7,108 bases of DNA from Candidatus Woesearchaeota archaeon (GCA_019322455.1 JAHWIT010000027.1:1-7108); one strand, 5' to 3'. Positions 1 to 4,861 are shown, counted from the first letter of the stretch. Numbers and translations: made by a program. Notes: generated from the sequence alone by a model not told the origin.

Positions 1-95
1 GAAAGTATTTTGATGCTGATTATGGAAAGAAAGTGATTGATTTTCTGAATAAGATATACCCTAAATTAAAAGAACTTTCTAAAGATTTAAAGTGA
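1..95 (+). CDS. C-terminal end of an unrecognised protein (partial)
   Basis: The frame beginning at base 3 is open from the left edge to a TGA at 93-95. It encodes 30 residues beginning KYFDADYGKK and ending in a lysine-rich amphipathic stretch (KLKELSKDLK). The other two plus frames stop within the first 40 bases, so this frame is the only candidate. The 3' end lies just before the TATA box of the next gene, as expected for the end of a separate transcription unit. The fragment is too short to assign a family. Confidence 0.5.
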   Translation, partial: KYFDADYGKKVIDFLNKIYPKLKELSKDLK

Positions 96-103
96 TATAT
101 TAG

Positions 104-120
104 CAAAATCTTTATATAAC
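104..120 (+). promoter_or_regulatory. Archaeal BRE/TATA promoter of the 142-480 gene
   Basis: An A-rich BRE-like stretch (CAAAATC, 104-110) precedes TTTATATAAC at 111-120. The TATA centre lies about 27 bases before the ATG at 142. That puts the expected transcription start at or next to the start codon, so the mRNA is probably leaderless. No Shine-Dalgarno sequence precedes the ATG. Confidence 0.6.
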
Positions 121-141
121 ATTTTAATATATGCATAAGAA

Positions 142-480
142 ATGGAAAGGGAAACTTCACAAAACAAGATGTATATGAGGATTGCAGCAACAGCTCGGCA
201 GGAGCTAGGGTTTATTTTAAGAGAATCAGATATAATAAAAAGATTTCATTTATTGTCAGATTTTCAAAACAGAACAAATCAATGCGTAGAGGATTGTGTA
301 AGAGAGAATATTCCTATGTGCCAGAATTTATATTATGCTGATATAAGAGCGAAAGCAGAGATACAAAAATTTTATCATTGTTATTCAGGTATTCTTGATA
401 AACTAGGTATTGAAGAACCAGATTATAGAAAGGAATATGATGATGGATTAAATGTGATAATTGGTGAAACTAAGCAATAG
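142..480 (+). CDS. Hypothetical 112-aa protein with four cysteines
   Basis: I do not recognise this protein. It is predicted soluble and mostly helical, with no signal peptide or membrane segment. It has four cysteines: C48 and C52 (CVEDC), C60 and C80, plus histidines H35 and H79. The C48-C52-C60 cluster with H79/C80 could bind a metal or form disulfides, but it matches no zinc-finger spacing I know. The ATG at 142 is chosen because it sits about 27 bases from a good TATA box; a Met at residue 10 is a weaker alternative. The gene converges on the sigma-factor gene, with one base between the two stop codons (480 and 482). Readthrough from either side would therefore produce antisense RNA. Function unknown. 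Confidence 0.7.
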   Translation: MERETSQNKMYMRIAATARQELGFILRESDIIKRFHLLSDFQNRTNQCVEDCVRENIPMCQNLYYADIRAKAEIQKFYHCYSGILDKLGIEEPDYRKEYDDGLNVIIGETKQ

Positions 481-481
481 A

Positions 482-1729
482 TTAAGATTTTTTAGATTTT
501 AACTTCTTTATTCTTTTTCTTCTGCTTTTATTTCTTGCTTCAACATATTCTGGTTTAAAATGTTTAACTCCACTAACATAATTTACTCTTTTTGTTTCTA
601 ATCCTAATTCTGATCTAAAGAAGTCAAGGCACTCTTCTTCAATCTGCCTTACTCTTTCTCTTGATATATTATAGGTTTTGCCTATTTCTCCTAAGGATTC
701 TCCACGTTGATTATCAAATCCAAATCTTCTTCTTATTATGTCTTGTGATCTTTCATCAAGACTAGAGAATATTTCTTTTATCTTAATTATCAAAAGTTTT
801 TTTTCTATTTTATCATGTGTAAGTAATTTATCTAGATCTTTGATACCTTCTAGATTATAGCAGCTCTCTATACTTAATGATACTTTAATAACTCTTTTTG
901 CATCTTCTTTACTCCAACCAGTTTCTGAGCATATTTCATCTAATGTAGGAAGTGTACCTCTAGATGAAAGATAATCTCTCTGTATTTTTTTAAATTTACG
1001 CCTATAGTCATACAAGTAATCAGGAATCCTGATATCTGATTTATTTTGTTTTATCTCTCTCCAGATCTTTTGTCTTATCCAGAAGGTTGCGTAGGTGCTG
1101 AATTTATTGCCTTTATCAGTATTAAATTTCTTTAATGCTCTAAGTAAACCTAGATTACCTGCTTGAATAAGATCTAATACGTCAAAACCAGACCATAAGA
1201 ATTTCCTAGCTATAGAAGCAACAAGTCTTTGATTGCAGTAAATCATTTTTTCTTCTGCTTCTTTATCTCCCTGATGAGTTCTTTCTATCAATTCCCTTTC
1301 TCTTTCTCTTGTAAGAACAGGATATTTTTTTATTTCTGCGTAATATGCTCTAAGAGGATCCAGGACTGCATCTGAATATGGTTTTTTAGGAACTATTCTT
1401 AGTTCAGGTTCATTAATTTTAAGCCTGTGTCTTTTAAATCCATATTTCTCTAAAACTTTATCTGGAAATTCTTTTTTGTTATTAGCTTCATAGCATTCAA
1501 TCTGGTCTCTAACTATCTCTGTTATTGAAAATCTTTTTTCATGCTTTCCTGGTTTTTGCAAGAGTTCTCCTGTTTTTATCAGATGAAACAACTGCGAGAA
1601 AGAAAGTTTTATTCTTGAATAAGAGGCTTTTTTTCTTTTTCTAATGTTTTGGTATAATTTAAGATATTCTTCTATAACATAGATATCTCTGCTTAAGATG
1701 TTAGTTGGTAATGAATAGGCTGCAGGCAT
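482..1729 (-). CDS. Bacterial-type sigma-70 family RNA polymerase sigma factor
   Basis: A 415-aa sigma-70 (RpoD/group 1-2-like) factor, which in bacteria directs RNA polymerase to -10/-35 promoters. Region 1.2 is at about 122-165 (LDPLRAYYAEI). Region 2 is at about 166-236: NQRLVASIARKF, DLIQAGNLGLLRALKKF, KFSTYATFWIRQ and DIRIP. Region 3 is at about 237-300 (PTLDEICSETGWSKE), and region 4 at about 318-375: LDERSQDIIRRRFGF, then the helix-turn-helix SRERVRQIEEE. The -35-contacting residues of E. coli RpoD (R584, E585, R588, Q589) appear as R357, E358, R361, Q362. In region 2.3-2.4, E. coli W433 is F216 and T440 is W223. Residues 1-120 replace region 1.1 with an unfamiliar domain, and the last 25 residues are very basic. 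The gene has an archaeal TATA promoter and no bacterial one that I can see. Complete sigma factors in archaeal single-cell genomes have been reported (Rinke et al. 2013, from memory). Family assignment is certain; function in an archaeon is unknown. Confidence 0.95.
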   Translation of the reverse strand: MPAAYSLPTNILSRDIYVIEEYLKLYQNIRKRKKASYSRIKLSFSQLFHLIKTGELLQKPGKHEKRFSITEIVRDQIECYEANNKKEFPDKVLEKYGFKRHRLKINEPELRIVPKKPYSDAVLDPLRAYYAEIKKYPVLTRERERELIERTHQGDKEAEEKMIYCNQRLVASIARKFLWSGFDVLDLIQAGNLGLLRALKKFNTDKGNKFSTYATFWIRQKIWREIKQNKSDIRIPDYLYDYRRKFKKIQRDYLSSRGTLPTLDEICSETGWSKEDAKRVIKVSLSIESCYNLEGIKDLDKLLTHDKIEKKLLIIKIKEIFSSLDERSQDIIRRRFGFDNQRGESLGEIGKTYNISRERVRQIEEECLDFFRSELGLETKRVNYVSGVKHFKPEYVEARNKSRRKRIKKLKSKKS

Positions 1730-1749
1730 ATAATTTAGAAAAGGTAAGT

Positions 1750-1760
1750 TATTTAAAAAA
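1750..1760 (-). promoter_or_regulatory. TATA box of the sigma-factor gene
   Basis: On the minus strand TTTTTTAAATA runs from 1760 to 1750. Its TTTAAATA core (1757-1750) is centred about 25 bases before the ATG at 1729. This is the archaeal TATA-to-start distance for a leaderless mRNA. No Shine-Dalgarno and no TTGACA/TATAAT pair is seen, so the gene appears to be read by TBP/TFB. Confidence 0.55.
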
Positions 1761-1783
1761 TTGTTGAAATTAGGTTTTTTTAA

Positions 1784-1903
1784 TTTTTTCTAGAGCTTTT
1801 AATCAGAACTTATTTTGAAGATAAAACTTTACAGAAAGAGCTTAAAGGGCATAATGATTATACTAAAAAGGTAAAGTATAAGATAATTCCTGGTGTTTGG
1901 TAA
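1784..1903 (+). pseudogene. C-terminal remnant of an isoprenylcysteine carboxylmethyltransferase-like gene
   Basis: This open stretch lies between an in-frame TAA at 1781-1783 and a TAA at 1901-1903. It encodes 39 residues containing LIRTYFEDKTLQKELKGH, then NDYTKKVKYKIIPGVW. That pattern (R-T-x-x-E-D-x-x-L-x-x-E-L-x-G-x-x-x-Y-x-x-x-V-x-Y-x-x-I-P-G-x-W) is the usual C-terminal signature of isoprenylcysteine carboxylmethyltransferase/phospholipid methyltransferase family membrane proteins, as I know it. The rest of the protein (normally several membrane helices, about 150 or more residues upstream) is absent: the next genes on both sides are unrelated and on the opposite strand. No start codon or promoter serves the fragment. 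It is best read as a decayed gene beheaded near the sigma-factor insertion point. The family call is from memory of the motif. Confidence 0.65.
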
Positions 1904-1928
1904 GAAATTCTATCTGCATGAGAAGAGT

Positions 1929-1944
1929 TTGAAAAAATTTTCAA
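1929..1944 (-). terminator. Possible T-run terminator after the methyltransferase gene
   Basis: A palindrome with arms TTGAAAA and TTTTCAA separated by two bases lies about 26 bases beyond the methyltransferase stop codon. Read on the minus strand it carries a run of six T (1937-1932), the kind of signal at which archaeal polymerase terminates. The hairpin itself would have almost no loop, so the T-run is the relevant part. Confidence 0.3.
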
Positions 1945-1969
1945 TAACTGATTAATTTATCCTGCTAAT

Positions 1970-3193
1970 TCAATCATCAAAATTTCCCAACTCATAATCT
2001 TTTCTTACTAATTCATCAACTTTAATCAATTGAATATGAAAACCTTCGTCTTCTGCTTCTGCGGCTCTTTCATATGCTCCTTTTGAAAATGCAAATCCTA
2101 TCATAATTCCTTTACTCTTGCCTATTCTTGATAAATCCCCTACAAATGTGCTGACTACTGCCCTTCCAACTGATTTTCCCTGCTTAATCTGCAAAGGACT
2201 CTCTCCTAAATAATAACCATCTATACCCTGATCAGCAACGTGTCTTGTCCTTTCAGAATTAGTCATATCACATATATAATCTTCAAATTCAAAAGGTTTA
2301 AGCTTTTTTAAATCCTGGACAGTTAATGGAAGCCCTCTTACTTCTACTTCTACTATACCTTCCAAAGCTTCCATTCTCTCCTTCATCACTTTGCATGCTT
2401 GTGAAGAAACATCTATTCCAATCCACTTCCTGCCCAGCTTATGAGCAACTGCTATTGTTGTTCCGCAACCACACATAGGATCAAGAATAACATCGCCAGG
2501 ATTAGAACTTGCTTTAACTATAACTTCAAGCAAGGATTCTGGTTTTTGCGTCAGCCAGCCGGTCCTTTCCTTTTTGTCAGAAGGCATTATAGGCTGAATT
2601 AACAATACATCGTCAGGGTGCTTGCCTAAAGGATTTGGCCTATAACCGCTGTATACCTTGCCCTTTCTGTAAGATTTATCATACCTGCTTGGGTCGCTTT
2701 CTAAAACAGCTTCTGAATAAGGCTGCCTAATGTCATCTACATTAAAGGTATGAATCCCTTTGTCTGATTTGGCATAAAAGAAGATAGTGTCGTGTTTTCT
2801 TCCAAATCTTTTTCCTGAGACACCACCGCCCCTGTAATACCATACTAATTCATTCTGGAAATTGTTTCTGCCAAAAATATTATCCATTTCAACTTTTAGA
2901 TAATGCCCAAACTGCCAGTCACAATGCAAATAAATAGAACCAGTCTCTTTTAAGACTCTGCGGCATTGTTCAAGCCTTTTTCTCATCCAGGCAGCAAAAT
3001 GTTTTACCCCTCCCTTTCTCATATCTTCAAACATTGCCAGGGTTTCTTTATCATACCATACTTTATATCTGGGTTTAAAGGAAAAAGGAGGATCCAAATA
3101 AATTAAATCTATACCCTGCCTAGCATCACCTATAGGAAACTCTCTTTTTAAGACTGCGTGGCAATCTCCCTTATATATTAGATTTGTATCCAT
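1970..3193 (-). CDS. DNA N4/N6 methyltransferase fused to an Mrr-like nuclease domain
   Basis: A 407-aa two-domain protein. Residues 1-280 are an amino-methyltransferase of the PF01555 (N6_N4_Mtase) type. It has catalytic motif IV DPPF at 34-37, the LTQKPESL block at 214-221 before motif I, and the SAM-binding DPMCGCGTT at 238-246 followed by GRKWIGID. This catalytic-before-SAM order is that of beta-class enzymes. Such enzymes methylate the exocyclic amine of adenine or cytosine. Residues 300-395 match the Mrr restriction-endonuclease fold (PF04471). FEDYICD carries a candidate E304, followed by DQGIDG (D321, D325), PLQIKQGK (Q335, K337), then the helix-rich end GFAFSKGAYERAAEAE and HIQLIKVDELV. 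The D...QxK triad looks intact. Only the MTase half offers a possible target-recognition region, about 120-210. The product may therefore be a self-contained R-M protein or a methylase with a regulatory nuclease domain. The gene is monocistronic with its own promoter and leader. Confidence 0.9.
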   Translation of the reverse strand: MDTNLIYKGDCHAVLKREFPIGDARQGIDLIYLDPPFSFKPRYKVWYDKETLAMFEDMRKGGVKHFAAWMRKRLEQCRRVLKETGSIYLHCDWQFGHYLKVEMDNIFGRNNFQNELVWYYRGGGVSGKRFGRKHDTIFFYAKSDKGIHTFNVDDIRQPYSEAVLESDPSRYDKSYRKGKVYSGYRPNPLGKHPDDVLLIQPIMPSDKKERTGWLTQKPESLLEVIVKASSNPGDVILDPMCGCGTTIAVAHKLGRKWIGIDVSSQACKVMKERMEALEGIVEVEVRGLPLTVQDLKKLKPFEFEDYICDMTNSERTRHVADQGIDGYYLGESPLQIKQGKSVGRAVVSTFVGDLSRIGKSKGIMIGFAFSKGAYERAAEAEDEGFHIQLIKVDELVRKDYELGNFDD

Positions 3194-3219
3194 ATTGGAA
3201 CTTCCCCCCAGAAAAATCC

Positions 3220-3238
3220 AGAGGTATTAATCACCTCT
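3220..3238 (-). promoter_or_regulatory. 5' leader hairpin hiding a Shine-Dalgarno-like sequence
   Basis: A perfect inverted repeat, AGAGGT and ACCTCT with seven bases between, lies in the methyltransferase leader. The transcription start predicted from the TATA box is near 3240, so the hairpin would be at the extreme 5' end of the mRNA. Its left arm contains GAGGTGAT, a perfect match to the archaeal Shine-Dalgarno consensus, but no usable start codon follows at the right distance. The real ATG at 3193 is instead preceded by a GGGGGG run 12 bases upstream. It could equally be a protein-binding operator. Confidence 0.5.
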
Positions 3239-3260
3239 TCAACAATAGTAATATAATTTC

Positions 3261-3276
3261 ATTTATAAATATTCGG
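3261..3276 (-). promoter_or_regulatory. BRE/TATA promoter of the methyltransferase gene
   Basis: On the minus strand CCGAAT (3276-3271) precedes the self-complementary ATTTATAAAT (3270-3261). This resembles a classical archaeal BRE plus TATA box. The start of transcription would fall near 3240, giving a 5' leader of about 47 bases, unlike the leaderless neighbours. Confidence 0.6.
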
Positions 3277-3337
3277 AAAATTTACCTGACTGCCTTCAGA
3301 ACCAAGAATTCTCAGTATTGCTTTCCTAAATTTGCCG
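3274..3337. repeat. Nested inverted repeat upstream of the methyltransferase promoter
   Basis: The outer arms are CGG-a-AAATTTA (3274-3284) and TAAATTT-g-CCG (3327-3337): ten pairs with one mismatch. Inside, ACTG (3289-3292) pairs with CAGT (3313-3316) and AGAA (3298-3301) with TTCT (3309-3312), separated by a five-base bulge. The left arm overlaps the BRE of the methyltransferase promoter. It could be an operator or a structured RNA, and chance is not excluded in AT-rich DNA. Confidence 0.35.
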
Positions 3338-3355
3338 GATAAAAAAAATCAATAG

Positions 3356-3383
3356 ATTTGGATTTTTTAACTCCAAATTTTTT
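3356..3383 (+). terminator. Hairpin followed by a T-run, read on the plus strand
   Basis: ATTTGGA (3356-3362) and TCCAAAT (3372-3378) form a seven-pair stem with a nine-base loop, and a run of six T follows. It resembles an intrinsic terminator placed just before the promoter of the 3435 gene. No plus-strand transcript entering it is identified, so its role is uncertain. Confidence 0.25.
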
Positions 3384-3386
3384 CTA
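3364..3386 (+). repeat. 23-base dispersed motif, copy A
   Basis: This copy differs at one base in 23 from the stretch at 4911-4933. Both contain TCCAAATTTTTTCTA, preceded by TTTTTAA and one variable base. A second shared word follows: GAAAATGCCG at 3390-3399 here and GAAAAATGCCG at 5011-5021 in the other copy. This copy looks like the other with its middle removed. Confidence 0.6.
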
Positions 3387-3396
3387 TTTGAAAATG

Positions 3397-3413
3397 CCGA
3401 AAATTTTTAAATA
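3397..3413 (+). promoter_or_regulatory. BRE/TATA promoter of the 3435-3857 gene
   Basis: CCGAAAA, a BRE-like purine run, precedes TTTTTAAATA at 3404-3413. The TATA centre is about 26 bases before the ATG at 3435. The message should be leaderless, and no Shine-Dalgarno is present. Confidence 0.65.
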
Positions 3414-3434
3414 ACTCTATTTTTACTTTAATAT

Positions 3435-3857
3435 ATGAAAGAAGTTTGGTTTTTTGATAAGGATGGAGCAAAGAGAATTCCTATTGGTGAATCTTATGAG
3501 GATTATGATGTGGGAGATCTGTCAAAAGATGATTTTGATGAGATGAGAAAATGGGAAATGCTGCGTAGAGATAATTGTTATATTGCTTTTAGGCAGTGTG
3601 TTAAGAAGGGTATTAGTGGTGAAGGGGATCCAATGGAATTACATATTTACTTTACTGCTTTTTTAAAAAATAGGAATTATGAAGAAACTGAAGAAGATAT
3701 TAATTGTTTATATCAAGAGCTTGTAGAAGAAATGAAATCCAGAATTGATGAATATGTTCAAAAAAATCCTGATGTAAGAATTGTTTCACGTACTTCAATG
3801 CCTCCTGATTATATGATTAAAGAACTGGAAAATATGTTTTTAAAAACTTCAAATTGA
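3435..3857 (+). CDS. Hypothetical acidic 140-aa protein
   Basis: I do not recognise this protein. It is acidic and soluble, with no signal peptide or membrane helix. The start MKEVWFFDKDGAKRIPIG reads like a short beta strand and turn, followed by an aspartate/glutamate-rich linker (SYEDYDVGDLSKDD, 20-33). A mostly helical body runs to the C-terminus, with a long helix around 85-112 (TEEDINCLYQELVEEMKSRI). Cysteines at 48, 55 and 90 do not form a metal-site pattern. The ATG is fixed by the TATA box 26 bases upstream. The gene converges on the next one, with six bases between the stop codons. Function unknown. Confidence 0.75.
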   Translation: MKEVWFFDKDGAKRIPIGESYEDYDVGDLSKDDFDEMRKWEMLRRDNCYIAFRQCVKKGISGEGDPMELHIYFTAFLKNRNYEETEEDINCLYQELVEEMKSRIDEYVQKNPDVRIVSRTSMPPDYMIKELENMFLKTSN

Positions 3858-3863
3858 AGAGAA

Positions 3864-4400
3864 TTAGGTTGAATTCTTAAGCTTGTCTTTAATTGGGTCT
3901 TTGCTTGGAAGATAATATTCTAAAACAGCGTACACTTCATTCCATTTGTTAGGCAAATAAACTGGATCTTTTGCTTTTGCAATTTCAGAAGGTACAAAAA
4001 CCTGAAGTACTAGGTCTTTTATAGGTTTTTTATTTGTTCTATGTAAACTTCTAAGATGAGATTCACTTATTTCATTAAGCTCTACATTGCAGATTTTTTC
4101 CAAATTTCTCTTAAATTTTGGAAATCTTTTATGATCTGTGTCTGCTTTTAACAAAACCCATCCTTGGTAGCCTCCTTTTTCTACTCCATAATTTCCTTTT
4201 TCTAATCCTCTGTAATTTCCTTTATGGTCTCTTGGAGTGCCTGAGCAGGACATTGTAGTGTAAACAAAATTAATTCTATTTAACGCTGTGACAATACGGC
4301 ATACATCAAACTCAATTTCTGCTTCAACAGCTTTTCTAATATCAAAAACTAAGTCTTTATTCATTTCTTTTTTTTCCAAGTCAAATTTTGCGCTTGCCAT
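3864..4400 (-). CDS. Hypothetical 178-aa protein with an SCSG motif
   Basis: The family is not one I can name. Near residues 35-59 the protein reads CRIVTALNRINFVYTTMSCSGTPRDH: a helix, a strand and then a Ser-Cys-Ser-Gly turn followed by histidine. Comparable N-x-x-x-x-x-x-T-x-x-SCSG(H) words occur in small archaeal and phage proteins of unknown function and in the Taw3-type tRNA-wybutosine enzymes (SSCSGR); the resemblance to Taw3 is local only. A glycine/tyrosine-rich segment with GNYRG, KGNYG and KGGYQG follows at 61-80, then an alpha/beta region (WVLLKADTD, PKFKRNLEKICNVEL, KDLVLQVFVPSEI). The start at 4400 has a TATA box 26 bases upstream; Met13 is an alternative. Ligand binding by C34, C52 and H59 is only a suggestion. 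Confidence 0.75.
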   Translation of the reverse strand: MASAKFDLEKKEMNKDLVFDIRKAVEAEIEFDVCRIVTALNRINFVYTTMSCSGTPRDHKGNYRGLEKGNYGVEKGGYQGWVLLKADTDHKRFPKFKRNLEKICNVELNEISESHLRSLHRTNKKPIKDLVLQVFVPSEIAKAKDPVYLPNKWNEVYAVLEYYLPSKDPIKDKLKNST

Positions 4401-4421
4401 TTTATTTAATAAAAGTTAGAT

Positions 4422-4431
4422 GTTTAAAAAG
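4422..4431 (-). promoter_or_regulatory. TATA box of the 178-aa protein gene
   Basis: On the minus strand CTTTTTAAAC (4431-4422) is centred about 26 bases before the ATG at 4400, implying a leaderless transcript. No BRE of strong character is visible. Confidence 0.6.
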
Positions 4432-4521
4432 CTTCTATATATTACTGGCAAAGGATGTTAATAAAGCTTGGTAGTGGGGGATGCTACAACTAGAATTTCT
4501 GGAAAGGTTTGAACAATTAAT

Positions 4522-4830
4522 TTAGTCTTTTATATAATCCACTTGTTCTTTTGTCAATTTAATTTGTTTAGAATTTTCTAATTGAGAATTAATTAAGTCT
4601 GCCTGTAATTTGCTCCATTCTTCATCAGGATGTTCTGCAACAAATTTTGCCCATTTTTCCACAAAATCCAGTCTTAATTTTGTTCTTCCTGGTCTGTCTC
4701 TTGGAAAATCTTTACAGGCCTTGGTTTGTTTTAAACATTCTTCTAATACTTCAATAGCTTCTTTTTTATTGCAACCACATGTTTCATAAAGTATAACATT
4801 TATTCTTTCAACAAATTTTTCTTTATCCAT
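4522..4830 (-). CDS. Hypothetical 102-aa helical protein
   Basis: Unrecognised. The protein is short, highly charged and predicted almost entirely helical. The N-terminal part carries cysteines in the pattern CGC (18-20), C33 and C39, which might bind metal but could be incidental. The middle (RDRPGRTKLRLDFVEKWAKFVAEHPDEEW, about 44-72) alternates basic and acidic residues around a tryptophan/phenylalanine helix. The C-terminus (KLTKEQVDYIKD) forms a final helix. There is no signal peptide or membrane segment. The ATG at 4830 is supported by a TATA box centred 27 bases upstream. About 120 bases, including the next promoter, separate it from the 178-aa gene downstream, so the two are probably separate transcription units. 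Confidence 0.75.
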   Translation of the reverse strand: MDKEKFVERINVILYETCGCNKKEAIEVLEECLKQTKACKDFPRDRPGRTKLRLDFVEKWAKFVAEHPDEEWSKLQADLINSQLENSKQIKLTKEQVDYIKD

Positions 4831-4852
4831 GTATTAAAATAATGTTTTATTT

Positions 4853-4861
4853 CTTTATAAG
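4853..4861 (-). promoter_or_regulatory. TATA box of the 102-aa protein gene
   Basis: On the minus strand CTTATAAAG (4861-4853) is centred 27 bases before the ATG at 4830, giving a predicted leaderless message. Confidence 0.6.

Noticed and set aside
131..178. ATG at 131 opening a 15-codon frame before the 112-aa gene
   Set aside because: It is too close to the TATA box (about 16 bases from its centre) to be downstream of the transcription start, and it stops early.
1904..1969. Further remnant of the ICMT-like gene or another peptide
   Set aside because: No frame continues the family signature after IPGVW, which is normally the protein end. The stretch is only AT-rich spacer with a T-run.
3194..3232. 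Upstream extension of the methyltransferase or a leader peptide using the GAGGTGAT sequence
   Set aside because: No ATG, GTG or TTG follows at Shine-Dalgarno distance in a frame that joins the gene. The ATG at 3193 fits the family start (the IYKGDCHAVL strand near the N-terminus).
4401..4521. tRNA or small RNA gene in the gap between two minus-strand genes (a GTAG...GCTAC stem near 4470-4490)
   Set aside because: There is no T-arm GGTTCRAATCC-like box and no cloverleaf; the stem is only four pairs. The gap is explained by the promoter of the 178-aa gene.
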